Position numbers and translations under genes: made by a program. Positions 8,852 through 18,182 of a DNA stretch of 64,000 nucleotides are shown here, one piece after another (position 1 is the stretch's first letter; every line of letters starts with the position of its first letter). This DNA comes from Bin87 sp034423595 (GTDB taxonomy: Bacteria > Chloroflexota > Dehalococcoidia > Lucifugimonadales > UBA3495), in NCBI GenBank assembly GCA_965207025.1, contig OZ242258.1, forward strand, positions 1,736,001 to 1,800,000, read 5' to 3'. The notes beneath the pieces are model-generated. The model ran no database searches, was not told the origin of the DNA, and saw only the letters and a list, made by a program, of their open reading frames with translations.

Positions 8852-11800
8852 ATGGAACGGAGCCACACCAAACTTGAGCGGCACAATTGTGCTGGACCGT
8901 CCGGCAGCGCCGTCAATGCCTTGGCGCGTTGCCTGTCGCTTGACTTGGAAGTGGGCAAGGCGGACAAGCGGATTCACGCCCTGGCCGGCGTGAGGCCCGA
9001 TACGGGTCACAGCATAACCGTCCCTCGAGTGGGTCCCGACCTCGGCCGGGCGTTGGGCAGACTGGACGAACTGGCCGACGGCGCGGACTTCCTGTTGGGA
9101 CACAACCTGATCGACTTCGACCTCCCCCACCTGCGGGCCGCTGAACCGGGCCTCCGACTGCTTGAGCTGCCGGCGGTGGACACGCTGAGGCTGAACCCGC
9201 TGGCCTTCCCCCGCAACCCCTATCACTACCTGGTGAAGCATTACCAGGATGGTTCGTTGAGGAGGGGACGCCTGAACGACCCGGAACTGGACGCCCGGTT
9301 GGTGCTGGAGGTATTCGACGACCAGCAAAAGGCGTTCAGAGAGACGAAACCGGACCTGCTTGCGGCCTGGCACTGGTTGACCAGTTGCAACGGCGGCATC
9401 GGGTTCGACAGGTTCTTCACCCACCTGAGAGGGGTTTCGCGGCCGTCTGATCAAGAGGCAGTCGGGGTGGTCGAACGCGGTCTTGCGGGGTCGTCGTGCC
9501 GGACGCAGAGTATGGCGGCAGTGGAAGACGCAGAGCGGCATCCATGGGAACTGGCATACACCCTAGCGTGGTTGTCGGTTGCCGGTAGCAATTCCGTCAT
9601 GCCTCCCTGGGTGCGGCACCAGTTTCCGGAGGCTGGGCGGCTGGTGCAGCGGCTGCGCGACAAAGCCTGCACCAGTCCCGGCTGCCAATGGTGCCGGGAT
9701 AGGCACGACTCCCACCGGGAATTGGACCGGTGGTTCGGCTTCAGCGAATTCAGGCCCATGCCCACCGATGAGGACGGACGGCCATTGCAGCAGACGATAG
9801 TCGAGGCTGCCATGGGCGGCGAGCACGTACTCGGCATCCTGCCCACCGGGGCCGGAAAGTCTTTGTGCTACCAATTGCCCGCCCTGTCCCGCTATGACAA
9901 GACCGGGGCGCTGACGGTGGTGATTTCACCCCTGGTAGCCCTGATGGCCGACCAGGTCGCCGGTCTGGAGGCTCGCGGCATAAGTTCCTGCGTCACCGTC
10001 AACGGTATGTTGTCCATGCCGGAAAGGACGAACGCGCTGGAGCGGGTGCGTCTGGGTGACGCCGGCATCCTCATCATCTCCCCGGAGCAACTGCGCAGCG
10101 TGTCCCTGCGACGGGTGCTGGATCAACGGGAGGTCGGCTGCTGGGTGCTGGACGAGGCCCACTGCCTGTCCAAGTGGGGCCACGACTTCCGGCCCGACTA
10201 CCGCTACGTGGGACGTTTCATACGGGAGAAAGCCAAGGATGAGCCCGTGCCGCCAGTGCTGTGCCTCACTGCCACCGCCAAGCCCGACGTGAAGTCCGAG
10301 ATCGTCGAGTATTTCCGGGAAGAGCTGGGCATCGAGCTCTGCGTGTTCGACGGTGGGGCGCAGCGCACCAACCTGGAATTCGTGGTGGTGCCGACCCGGG
10401 GCTCAGCCAAATTCGACGACATATACCAGTTGCTGGAGGAGGACCTGCCTGAACCCGTGACCGGGGAAGCCATCATATATTGCGCCACCCGCAGACATAG
10501 CGAAGAGGTAGCACAGTTCCTCCAGGAGAAGGGCGTGGCGGCTGACTACTTCCACGCGGGCCTGCCGCCGGAGACCAAGAAGAACGTCCAGGAGAGCTTC
10601 ATAAGGGGCGGTCTAAAGGCCATCGCCGCCACCAACGCCTTCGGAATGGGCATTGACAAGCCCGACGTTCGCTTGGTGATCCACGCCGACGTCCCCGGGT
10701 CATTGGAAAACTACCTGCAGGAAGCGGGACGGGCCGGACGCGACCAGCGGGCGGCGCGGTGCGTGCTGCTGTACGCCCAGGACGACGTGGAACGGCAATT
10801 CGGCATGTCAGCCCGATCCCGGTTGAGCCGGAGAGAGATCCACGGGGTGCTGAGGGCTTTGCGGAACCTGGACCGCAAGAAGCGATTGAATGGTGAGATA
10901 GTGGCCACCGCCGGCGAGATCCTTCGGGAGGACGAGGAGGGCGCGTTCGAACGTGACTCCGCCACCGACGACACCCGGGTCAGGACTGCGGTGGCGTGGC
11001 TTGAGGAAGCGGTGTTGCTCACCAGGGAGGAGAACCGCGTGCAGGTTTTCCCGTCGTCGTTACGGGTCGCCAACCGGGAGGATGCCGCAGCGCGGCTGGC
11101 ACGGGCCGGCGTCGCGCGTGCTTACCGAGAGCAACTGTTGACCATCTGCGAGGGGCTGTTCGAGGCTGACCCGGATGATGGTATCACCACCGACGAACTG
11201 ATGGCGGCGTCCGGCCTCACCCCGGAAGGAGTGCGGAAGGCTCTCCACGACCTGGAGGGATTGGGAATCGCCAGCAACGACACGGCGATCACTGCATTTG
11301 TCCACGCGGGTGTTGAACGCGGTTCCCGGCAGCGTTACCAGCAAGCCGCAGACCTGGAGCTGGGCGTCATCAATCTCATGCGCGAGAGGGCGCCGGACCA
11401 GGAGAAGGGTGAGGCGTTCCCACTGCATCTTCGGAGCGCGACCCAGGAACTCACCGATGCGGGACATTCCCATGCGCTGCCTGAATTGGTGCGGGGGATA
11501 GTGCGCAGCATAGCCGCCGACGGTCGGGGTGAGGGCGGTGGCGGGGGTAGTCTGGGGATACGAGGACGAGACCGGGACACGGTGCAGGTGACGCTACAAC
11601 GGGACTGGGGATCGTTGACGAAAACTGCGGACCTGCGCCGTACGGCGGCTGGGTTGCTCCTGGACCACTTGATTTCCACCCTACCCCGTGGCGTGCGAGG
11701 CACCGACCTGTTGGCCGAGACTACCATGGGCAACCTGCTTTCGGCGGTGAGGTCGGACCTGGTGCTGAGCGGTCAAATCAGGCATCCCGAGCGTTTGATG

Positions 11801-14008
11801 GACCGGGCCCTGCTGTGGCTGCACGAACAGGAGGTAATTCGCCTGAACAAGGGCCTGGCGGTATTTCGGCCGGCAATGACCATCAACCTGACCCCGGAAC
11901 GCCGCGGGTTCACCCAGGCTGACTTCGCCTCACTCCAACTTCACTACGATGAACAGGTGAGACAGATACACGTGATGGCGGAATACGCACAGCATGGCCT
12001 GCGTCCGGCCGCGGACCATCTCAGTCTTGCCATGGATTATTTCAGCCTGTCCGAGGCGGAGTTCCTGGAACTCTGGTTGCCGGACCGGGACCATGAGCTG
12101 GCCAGGCAGACCACGCCCGGCTCATGGCGCGCCGTCGTTGAGAGCCTGAACAATCCGGCGCAAAGGCGCATCGTGGCCGATGACCGGGAGCAGACCAACG
12201 TGTTGGTGCTGGCGGGGCCCGGGTCGGGCAAGACCCGGGTGCTGGTGCACCGAATCGCCTACCTGATCAGGGTGCGAAGGGAGAACCCCCGTGGAATCCT
12301 AGCCCTGGCTTACAACCGCCACTCCGCCGTGGAAATCAGGCGCCGCCTGACCGACCTGATCGGCGACGACGCACGGGGTGTTACGGTGCTCACCTGTCAT
12401 GCGCTGGCCATGAGTCTGGTGGGCGCCAGCTTCGCCGGTAGGGCGAACCGCCTGGATCAGGAAGACTTCAGCGAGGTCATGCGAGAGGCAGTCGCGTTGC
12501 TGCGGGGACGCGGGTTGCCACCTGAAGAGGTGGACGAACATCGGGAGCGGTTGTTGGCCGGTTTTCGCTGGATACTGGTTGACGAGTATCAGGACATCGG
12601 GCCGGAGCAGTACGAGCTCATTTCGGCCCTGGCTGGACGGACTCTGTCGGAGCCTGACGAAAGGCTTGGCCTCTTCGCCGTTGGAGACGACGACCAGAAC
12701 ATCTACGCCTTCAACGGTTCGTCCACGGAATTCATCCGCCGGTTCGAGGCCGACTACGGAGCCAGGCCCTCTTACCTGACCGAAAATTACCGGTCCACGG
12801 CGAATATCATCGCGGCCGCCAATGTGGTGATCGAGCCCGCGAGGTTGCGGATGAAAGCAGGCCATCCCATAGCCGTCAACCGATCCAGGGGTCAGGACCC
12901 GCCGGGAGGCGACTGGAGCCTGACTGACCCGGTGGCGCAGGGGAAAGTACAAATACTGCCGGCGGGAGTCGAATCCATATCGCAGGCACAGGCGGCCGTT
13001 GCCGAGCTGAAACGAATGTCCGAACGCGTTGCTGACTGGAATTGGTCGACCTGCGCCGTGGTGGCGCGAGACTGGAGTTTTCTGGACCCGGTGCGGAGCC
13101 TGTGCGAGCTGGAAGGGATTCCGGTACAAATAGCCAACGAGGAGTTCGCGGGCGTGTGGCACCTGCGGGAAACGCGGGCGCTCGTGAACTGGTTACGAGG
13201 GCGCGACTCCCGCGTGGTTGACGCCTTCGAAATCGAAACCTGGCTGGCAGGCCAAGCCCCAAACCCCTGGGTCGAGTTGCTGCACGAGGCCGTCTCTGAG
13301 TACGCCCTGGAAACCGGCGGTTCGGAAACACCCCGGGACAACTTCATAGAATGGCTGGCCGAGTGGGGGCGGGAGGTTCGGCGCCGCCAGCGGGGATTGC
13401 TGTTGCTGACTGGCCACCGGGCCAAAGGGCTGGAGTTTGACCATGTGGTGGTGCTCGACGGGAGTTGGGATCGTATTGGGAAGGAGGAGGACGCGGACGC
13501 GCCGCGACGTCTCTACTACGTGGCCATGACCCGCGCCAGGCAGACGCTAACGCTGATGCGATTTCCCGGGCCGCACCCTTTTCAGGACTCCTTGGCCAAT
13601 ACGTCATCGGCGTTATTGAGGCGCGATGCTCCGTCATTCCCTCTGCCTGGTAAAGAACTGTCCAGGCGCTTCCAGCGACTGAACCTCCGGGACGTCTTCC
13701 TCAGCTTTGCCGGATATCGCGATCCCGGCCACCCGGTACACGGGGCCATCGCTGCTCTCGTGCCCGGGTCCTCCCTACAAGTGTGTGTCAACGGGGACCG
13801 ATGGAGCCTGAAAGACGCCAACGGATTAACGGTCGGTCAATTGGCACGGCAATTCGAAGCCCCAAATGGGTTTCGGTGTGATTTTGCAAAGGTCTCAGCA
13901 ATCATTGAGTGGGACCGGCTGAAATCAGAGACGGAATTCAGGTCCGGTCTCCGTAGGGATACTTGGGAAGTGGTGATACCGGAGCTTGTATTTGAGCCAT
14001 GCCAATAG
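8852..14008 (+). CDS. Exonuclease-like / RecQ helicase / UvrD helicase fusion
   Basis: A 1,718-residue fusion with three enzymatic parts. Residues about 25-170 resemble a DEDD 3'-5' exonuclease (SLDLEVG, GHNLIDFDLPHL). Residues about 300-700 are a RecQ-type SF2 helicase: Walker A ILPTGAGKS near 330, box VLDEAHCLSKW near 433, LTATA, and QEAGRAGRD. After a helical linker comes an SF1 UvrD/Rep helicase: AGPGSGKT near 1121, LVDEYQD near 1243, GDDDQNIYAFNG near 1278, YLTENYRS, HRAKGLEFDHVVVLDG and YYVAMTRARQ near 1555. All key residues are present in both helicases. Start ATG 8852 has AGGA five bases upstream. It lies directly after the hsd locus on the same strand, so a role in phage or plasmid defence is a reasonable inference; a DNA repair role is the alternative. 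Confidence 0.88.
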   Translation: MERSHTKLERHNCAGPSGSAVNALARCLSLDLEVGKADKRIHALAGVRPDTGHSITVPRVGPDLGRALGRLDELADGADFLLGHNLIDFDLPHLRAAEPGLRLLELPAVDTLRLNPLAFPRNPYHYLVKHYQDGSLRRGRLNDPELDARLVLEVFDDQQKAFRETKPDLLAAWHWLTSCNGGIGFDRFFTHLRGVSRPSDQEAVGVVERGLAGSSCRTQSMAAVEDAERHPWELAYTLAWLSVAGSNSVMPPWVRHQFPEAGRLVQRLRDKACTSPGCQWCRDRHDSHRELDRWFGFSEFRPMPTDEDGRPLQQTIVEAAMGGEHVLGILPTGAGKSLCYQLPALSRYDKTGALTVVISPLVALMADQVAGLEARGISSCVTVNGMLSMPERTNALERVRLGDAGILIISPEQLRSVSLRRVLDQREVGCWVLDEAHCLSKWGHDFRPDYRYVGRFIREKAKDEPVPPVLCLTATAKPDVKSEIVEYFREELGIELCVFDGGAQRTNLEFVVVPTRGSAKFDDIYQLLEEDLPEPVTGEAIIYCATRRHSEEVAQFLQEKGVAADYFHAGLPPETKKNVQESFIRGGLKAIAATNAFGMGIDKPDVRLVIHADVPGSLENYLQEAGRAGRDQRAARCVLLYAQDDVERQFGMSARSRLSRREIHGVLRALRNLDRKKRLNGEIVATAGEILREDEEGAFERDSATDDTRVRTAVAWLEEAVLLTREENRVQVFPSSLRVANREDAAARLARAGVARAYREQLLTICEGLFEADPDDGITTDELMAASGLTPEGVRKALHDLEGLGIASNDTAITAFVHAGVERGSRQRYQQAADLELGVINLMRERAPDQEKGEAFPLHLRSATQELTDAGHSHALPELVRGIVRSIAADGRGEGGGGGSLGIRGRDRDTVQVTLQRDWGSLTKTADLRRTAAGLLLDHLISTLPRGVRGTDLLAETTMGNLLSAVRSDLVLSGQIRHPERLMDRALLWLHEQEVIRLNKGLAVFRPAMTINLTPERRGFTQADFASLQLHYDEQVRQIHVMAEYAQHGLRPAADHLSLAMDYFSLSEAEFLELWLPDRDHELARQTTPGSWRAVVESLNNPAQRRIVADDREQTNVLVLAGPGSGKTRVLVHRIAYLIRVRRENPRGILALAYNRHSAVEIRRRLTDLIGDDARGVTVLTCHALAMSLVGASFAGRANRLDQEDFSEVMREAVALLRGRGLPPEEVDEHRERLLAGFRWILVDEYQDIGPEQYELISALAGRTLSEPDERLGLFAVGDDDQNIYAFNGSSTEFIRRFEADYGARPSYLTENYRSTANIIAAANVVIEPARLRMKAGHPIAVNRSRGQDPPGGDWSLTDPVAQGKVQILPAGVESISQAQAAVAELKRMSERVADWNWSTCAVVARDWSFLDPVRSLCELEGIPVQIANEEFAGVWHLRETRALVNWLRGRDSRVVDAFEIETWLAGQAPNPWVELLHEAVSEYALETGGSETPRDNFIEWLAEWGREVRRRQRGLLLLTGHRAKGLEFDHVVVLDGSWDRIGKEEDADAPRRLYYVAMTRARQTLTLMRFPGPHPFQDSLANTSSALLRRDAPSFPLPGKELSRRFQRLNLRDVFLSFAGYRDPGHPVHGAIAALVPGSSLQVCVNGDRWSLKDANGLTVGQLARQFEAPNGFRCDFAKVSAIIEWDRLKSETEFRSGLRRDTWEVVIPELVFEPCQ

Positions 14009-14053
14009 GTGAAGTGACCGAGCGAGAATGTTCGATTATCGGGACGACGTTGA

Positions 14054-14260
14054 ATGGACAAGATGAAAGGGAGTCTGAGAATGCAGGCGAACGACGCGAT
14101 TACCGTGGTCCTGAAGCTGACGCGGGAGACCAAGAACACCTACCGTTACGACGCGGCGGACGAAGACGCGCCGGTGGGCAACATCTACATCCAGAAGAAG
14201 GCGATGCCCGGGAGCGCCCCGCCGGAGTTGGAGCTTCAGTTGAGGGACAAGAATCCCTGA
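14054..14260 (+). CDS. Small protein of unknown function, 68 aa
   Basis: A short protein with a strand-rich core (ITVVLKLTRETKNTYRYDA, VGNIYIQKKAM, ELELQLRDK). The pattern resembles small conserved proteins that accompany mobile or defence genes, but I cannot name a family. Start could be ATG 14054, 14063 or 14081; the last two shorten an N-terminal Met/Lys stretch. It begins 46 bp after the helicase fusion and is probably in the same transcript. Confidence 0.5.
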   Translation: MDKMKGSLRMQANDAITVVLKLTRETKNTYRYDAADEDAPVGNIYIQKKAMPGSAPPELELQLRDKNP

Positions 14261-14324
14261 TGCCGCTTGGCTTTCGGCAACGACGACGCAGAGCAACCAA
14301 GCTGTTTTCAGAGAGGGCGAAGGA

Positions 14325-14570
14325 ATGCCAGGAAAGCGCTTCAGCTACGGACGAAGGGTCAACGCCTTTCCCAAAGACTTTCGGGAGCGCCTGAAGCGGT
14401 TCAAGGCGGAGTCCGGGCTATCCTGGGCCGAAATCAGCCGGCGCCTGGGAATTCATCCTGAAACCGTGCGGCGGTGGAAGGAAGGGCATGCCAGGCCCAA
14501 CGCGGAGCACATGCTGGCCCTATGCCGGTTGGCCGACGACCTGGGGCTGGGCCGTCTGTTCCGAGTCTGA
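14325..14570 (+). CDS. Small XRE-family HTH regulator
   Basis: An 81-residue protein, nearly all one helix-turn-helix of XRE/Cro type: RFKAESGLSWAEISRRLGIH followed by PETVRRWKEGHARPN and a closing helix. It probably binds DNA as a dimer and regulates the upstream helicase or its own transcript. The upstream AGGGCGAAGGA gives a fair ribosome site. Confidence 0.75.
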   Translation: MPGKRFSYGRRVNAFPKDFRERLKRFKAESGLSWAEISRRLGIHPETVRRWKEGHARPNAEHMLALCRLADDLGLGRLFRV

Positions 14571-14897
14571 GCCGGTCAGGACTGCAACGCAAAAAGGGTT
14601 CCACAAGTGGCCGCCCTGTGTTCCGGTCCACGCAAGTCGGCAAGGCCCCGAACGCTGTCAAACTCCGCAGGTCGGCGACCAGCGAAGCAGGTTGCCTTCT
14701 GGCGGCTCCGGCCAATTTGCCGGCAGCGGCGTGTCGACAGATAGTTTGCTGACAGCCGGGGATTGCGTTTCAGCAAGGGAATCCCCATCATTGACATACA
14801 TTCAGCGCCAATGCCTTTAGGGCAGCGTGTATGACCCGGCTGGCCGCAGACAACAAGGAGTTGTGGCGAACCGGCCAGGTGGAAAAGGAGCGACACC
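14571..14897 (+). other. Intergenic stretch, nothing recognised
   Basis: About 330 bases separate the HTH gene from the TPR gene. I see no convincing ORF, tRNA or strong hairpin. The last part contains AAGGAG at 14885-14890, the ribosome site of the TPR gene. A promoter for the TPR gene is expected here but not identifiable by eye. Confidence 0.5.
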
Positions 14898-16301
14898 TTG
14901 ACCGATGAACAAGAGGAACTGGACCCCGGCGAATTCCGCCGGATGATGGCGGGCGTGGACCGGGAGGGCATGCTGCGGATGGTGGCGAGCCTGAGCCGGG
15001 ACATCGAGGCGAACCCCCAGGATGCCAGGTCCCTCTCCGCCCGGGGGTGGCTTTACGGTGAGTTGGGCGACTTCCGCCGGACGGTGGAGGACAACGGCCG
15101 GGTCATAGAATTGGACCCGGGAGACGTCAGCGCCTACCTGAACCGGGCCCACGCCCACTCCGAACTGGAGGAATACCGGGCCGCCATCGAGGATTATGAC
15201 GCGGCCATCCGGCTGGCGCCCGGCGATGCGGCGGCCCACTACTGCCGGGGCGCGTGTTACGCCGAGCTGGGCAACCTGGGCGGAGCGGTGAGCGACTTCG
15301 ACGTGGCCATCCTGCTGGACCCGCATGACCCCGCCCCCTACTACAACCGGGGACTGACCTACGGCGAACTGGGCAACCATCTCCAGGCTGTAGAGGACCT
15401 GGGCCGGGCCATCGAGTTGGAGCCGGGCCTACCCGAGGCCCACTACTTCCGGGGGATTGCCTACCGCGACCTGGGAGAGACCGAGCAGGCCATCCTGGAC
15501 TTCGACGCGGCCCTGGAGTTGGAGGAGAACTACGGGCTGGCCCTCTACGCCCGGGGCATCAGCAAGCTCAACCTGGAAAGGTTCGAGGAATCGCTGATCG
15601 ACTTTGACTGCGCGCTCGGCCTGAACTCGGACGACGCCGGGCCGCTGCGGGGCCGGGGCGTCGCCCTGGGCAGCCTGGGGCGCTACGACGAGGCCATGGA
15701 GGCGCTGGACCGCTCCCTGGAATTGGAGCCGGACAGCGCAGATACACTCGCGGCCAGGGGCGTGAACCACGCCAGCCTGGAGGAGTACGAACTGGCCATT
15801 GAGGACTACACGAAGGTAATCTCCCTGGAGCCCGATGATGTACGGACGCTGTACAGCCGCGGCACGTCACTGATGCGGCTGGGCCGGCACGAGGAGGCCA
15901 TCAGGGATTTCGACGCCATCATTGAATTGGACCCGAACAGCGCGGGAGCATACCTGGCCAGGGGCTTTGCCCATGCGGAAGTGGGAGATTACCGGGATGC
16001 CATCAGGGACTGCGACCGGCTGGTGGAGCTATCGCCGGAGGACCCTGCGGCGTACCACGCCCGGGGATACGCCTACGCGGAGATGGGGGCGCGACATCTG
16101 GCGGTGGAGGACTTCGGGAAGGCGGTGGCGCTGAATCCAGAAGACATTTACTCTCGACGCAACCGGACGACCCTGTACCGGGAGATGGGCCAGCCGGAGA
16201 AGGCGGTGCTTGACTACGAGGAGGTTATCCGCCTATGTCCGGGAGACTCTTGGGCTATCCAGGAACGACAGCGGGCGGTGGAGGAGGCGGAGGGACGCTG
16301 A
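14898..16301 (+). CDS. Tetratricopeptide repeat protein
   Basis: A 467-residue protein made almost wholly of about twelve 34-residue TPR units with the usual pattern (ARGWLYGELGDFRRTVEDNG, then IELDPGD). It has no signal peptide or membrane span, so it is a cytoplasmic scaffold for protein-protein contacts. The start is a TTG at 14898, chosen because AAGGAG lies seven bases upstream and no better start is near. It ends before a strong terminator at 16356. Confidence 0.85.
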   Translation: MTDEQEELDPGEFRRMMAGVDREGMLRMVASLSRDIEANPQDARSLSARGWLYGELGDFRRTVEDNGRVIELDPGDVSAYLNRAHAHSELEEYRAAIEDYDAAIRLAPGDAAAHYCRGACYAELGNLGGAVSDFDVAILLDPHDPAPYYNRGLTYGELGNHLQAVEDLGRAIELEPGLPEAHYFRGIAYRDLGETEQAILDFDAALELEENYGLALYARGISKLNLERFEESLIDFDCALGLNSDDAGPLRGRGVALGSLGRYDEAMEALDRSLELEPDSADTLAARGVNHASLEEYELAIEDYTKVISLEPDDVRTLYSRGTSLMRLGRHEEAIRDFDAIIELDPNSAGAYLARGFAHAEVGDYRDAIRDCDRLVELSPEDPAAYHARGYAYAEMGARHLAVEDFGKAVALNPEDIYSRRNRTTLYREMGQPEKAVLDYEEVIRLCPGDSWAIQERQRAVEEAEGR

Positions 16302-16355
16302 ACCGGGAGCGATGAGGATAAACCTGCGCTGGCGCTCCCGGCTTGGAAACAGAGG

Positions 16356-16384
16356 AAAGCCGTCGCCAACTCAGCGACGGCTTT
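16356..16384 (+). terminator. Rho-independent terminator after the TPR gene
   Basis: A perfect 11-bp stem (AAAGCCGTCGC / GCGACGGCTTT) with a 7-base loop, followed by TTCTTT. It lies 55 bp after the TPR stop and before the convergent HTH gene, and is the clearest terminator in the window. Confidence 0.88.
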
Positions 16385-16439
16385 TTCTTTCGCCTGCTGA
16401 AGAGCCGAGAGCCGCCCGCGAATCTGGCTCCGGGGGCAG

Positions 16440-17432
16440 CTAATCCGCGTCCCGTGCCGGTTGCTTGAGCAGAACGGAGCAGCCACGTTCGTCCACGACG
16501 TGGTTCACGGAGACCCGCCCGCGGCTGTCGTAGCCCGTGGTGTAGGCGAATTCCACCTCGGCGCCCCATGGCACCCTGCCGCCGACGCGGATGGTGCCGT
16601 CGCCGGGCTTGCCGCCACTCCGTGGCCCGCCGGCGCCGCGTATCACCATCCCGTTGCGCCCGCCCTTCTTCCAGGCCATGACCTTCAGTTCCACCGGGGC
16701 CACCAGTTCCGCTGGTGAGGGCGCGAACAGCACGCCGTGCAGCCGTTGCAGCAGGTCTCCCGATGGCGTACGCTTGCCGTTCATCACCTGGGAGAGCATC
16801 CCGATGCTGATGCCCGCCCGCCGCGCCGTCTCGTTCTGACTCCAGCCGTGGGCGTCCATGCGCTCCCACAGGGCGTTGGGGTCAACAACGGGGCACTGAG
16901 CGGCCTCCGCCTTCACCGGAGCCTCCAGGACGGACTCCATCCGGGACTGGGCGGCAGGGCTGAGATTGCGCTGGCCTCTGCTGACCTGCACTACATAGCC
17001 ATAGGTCAGGCCCGTGCGGTCCGCCACCTGACGCAGCGTCATTCCCTTTTCTCTGGCCCGCTCCCGGAGGTAGGTACTTTCACCGCCCTTCACCACGCCG
17101 CCCTGGCGGTGGACGACGCCCTGGGGAGGGACCTCGCCCAGGACGGCCTCGATCCTGGAGCGCATGTACGGGGTGAGGTTCTTCTTGCCCCGGGCGACCT
17201 GGGACAGGTGGGAGGGACCGACGCCCATGAGGGAGGCCAGTTCCTTGACGTTGAGGCCGCGCTTCCTGGCGGCGACGGTCAGATGGGACTCGGCCCGGCC
17301 GGTGGTGGCGGCGGGACTGGGGTCATCGGTGGATACCTGCCGGTTGTCAGCTTCCGGGTGGTCGTACCCGTAGTCATCACGGCGGACATTGGCGTTGGCG
17401 TCGATGGCGATACTGGCGCTGTTGGCGATCAT
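16440..17432 (-). CDS. Regulator with three tandem XRE-type HTH domains
   Basis: A 330-residue protein with three separate helix-turn-helix units: about residues 50-95 (NVKELASLMGVGPSHLSQVA), 120-165 (TLRQVADRTGLTYGYVVQVS) and 190-235 (SQNETARRAGISIGMLSQVM). Each is followed by a GK/GQ-R/K-NLTP or RTPSG turn. A C-terminal domain of about 80 residues with strands (TIRVGGRVPWGAEVEFAYTT) is unrecognised. I start it at ATG 17432, six bases after GGAGGA; an ATG at 17438 would sit directly on the SD. The gene diverges from the 41-bp repeat region and is likely to bind repeated sites there (inference). It is convergent with the TPR gene and may mark the left part of the mobile element. Confidence 0.82.
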   Translation of the reverse strand: MIANSASIAIDANANVRRDDYGYDHPEADNRQVSTDDPSPAATTGRAESHLTVAARKRGLNVKELASLMGVGPSHLSQVARGKKNLTPYMRSRIEAVLGEVPPQGVVHRQGGVVKGGESTYLRERAREKGMTLRQVADRTGLTYGYVVQVSRGQRNLSPAAQSRMESVLEAPVKAEAAQCPVVDPNALWERMDAHGWSQNETARRAGISIGMLSQVMNGKRTPSGDLLQRLHGVLFAPSPAELVAPVELKVMAWKKGGRNGMVIRGAGGPRSGGKPGDGTIRVGGRVPWGAEVEFAYTTGYDSRGRVSVNHVVDERGCSVLLKQPARDAD

Positions 17433-17454
17433 GTTCATTCCTCCGAAACGCAGC

Positions 17455-17499
17455 GAGCGGGGCCGCCCTCCTTCCGGTTGGAAGGGAGCGGCCCCGCTC
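17455..17499 (-). promoter_or_regulatory. Long GC hairpin in the leader of the triple-HTH gene
   Basis: An inverted repeat with outer arms of 12 bp (GAGCGGGGCCGC / GCGGCCCCGCTC) and an inner CCTTCC-GGTT-GGAAGG stem. In the minus direction it ends ten bases before the GGAGGA ribosome site, so it would form in the mRNA leader or act as an operator. There is no U-tract, so a terminator is less likely. Confidence 0.55.
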
Positions 17500-18182
17500 G
17501 TGTGCAAACTTGAAAATGTTGTGGGTTAGTTTGTCAGTGGCGGCTCAGTTGGCCGCCGCCCGCCGAGGCGGGCCGCCGTTCTTCACGGAGCGAGCGACGG
17601 GCTTTGGATTGATGAAACCTCCTTGGATTGGATGAGGGCGAATACCGCAGGCGCGCAACCCGCCCGCCGGGCGCACTTCGCCCAAGGTCAGGAGCAGTAG
17701 CGGTGAGGGATGGTTATGGGAGTTGGGAGCGATCCCAAGCCGGCCGCCGTTGCCGATGCCGGCAGAGGCCATGCGTAGGAGAAGGGCGCACGCGAGACGT
17801 CCGGCGGTCGCGTCGTTGGCGAGCCGCCCAGGGGAAACCGCGTGGCAGCAGCGAGCGCCCGCCCCGTCGTTGGAGAATGACCGGCTGGGGCGCGTAAAAG
17901 CGGCGGCGGTGGCTGCCATGGTTGGGCAGCTACACCGCAGCGTGATAGGGCGCACTGGAGCCGTTCAGTTACTCCAGCGGCAGGGTGAAGGACAGGCGAA
18001 GGGCCTCGGCCGCTCCGCCGGGTTATCCGTGTGGCAGGGAAATCCGGGATGCCGGGTTGTTTCGGTAAACCACCTCCTCGATTATGTTGACGTTGACCAA
18101 GGCGTGTTCGGCCCGGTCGGGTTTGGGTTCCGGCTGGGGCGCCGCGAGCGGAACCCGCAGACGCCTCAGCCAGGGTTGGGAA
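17500..18182 (+). other. Non-coding region with palindromes, left of the repeat array
   Basis: No convincing gene on either strand; ORFs here have poor composition and no ribosome sites. It holds a TTGGGA-GCGA-TCCCAA palindrome near 17723-17738 and CTGGAG-N11-CTCCAG at 17955-17977, whose arms match those of one unit of the 41-bp array downstream. A minus-strand frame across about 18230-18020 reads EHALVNVNIIEEVVYRNN before a stop and looks protein-like, but has no start codon; it may be a gene remnant. Confidence 0.45.
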
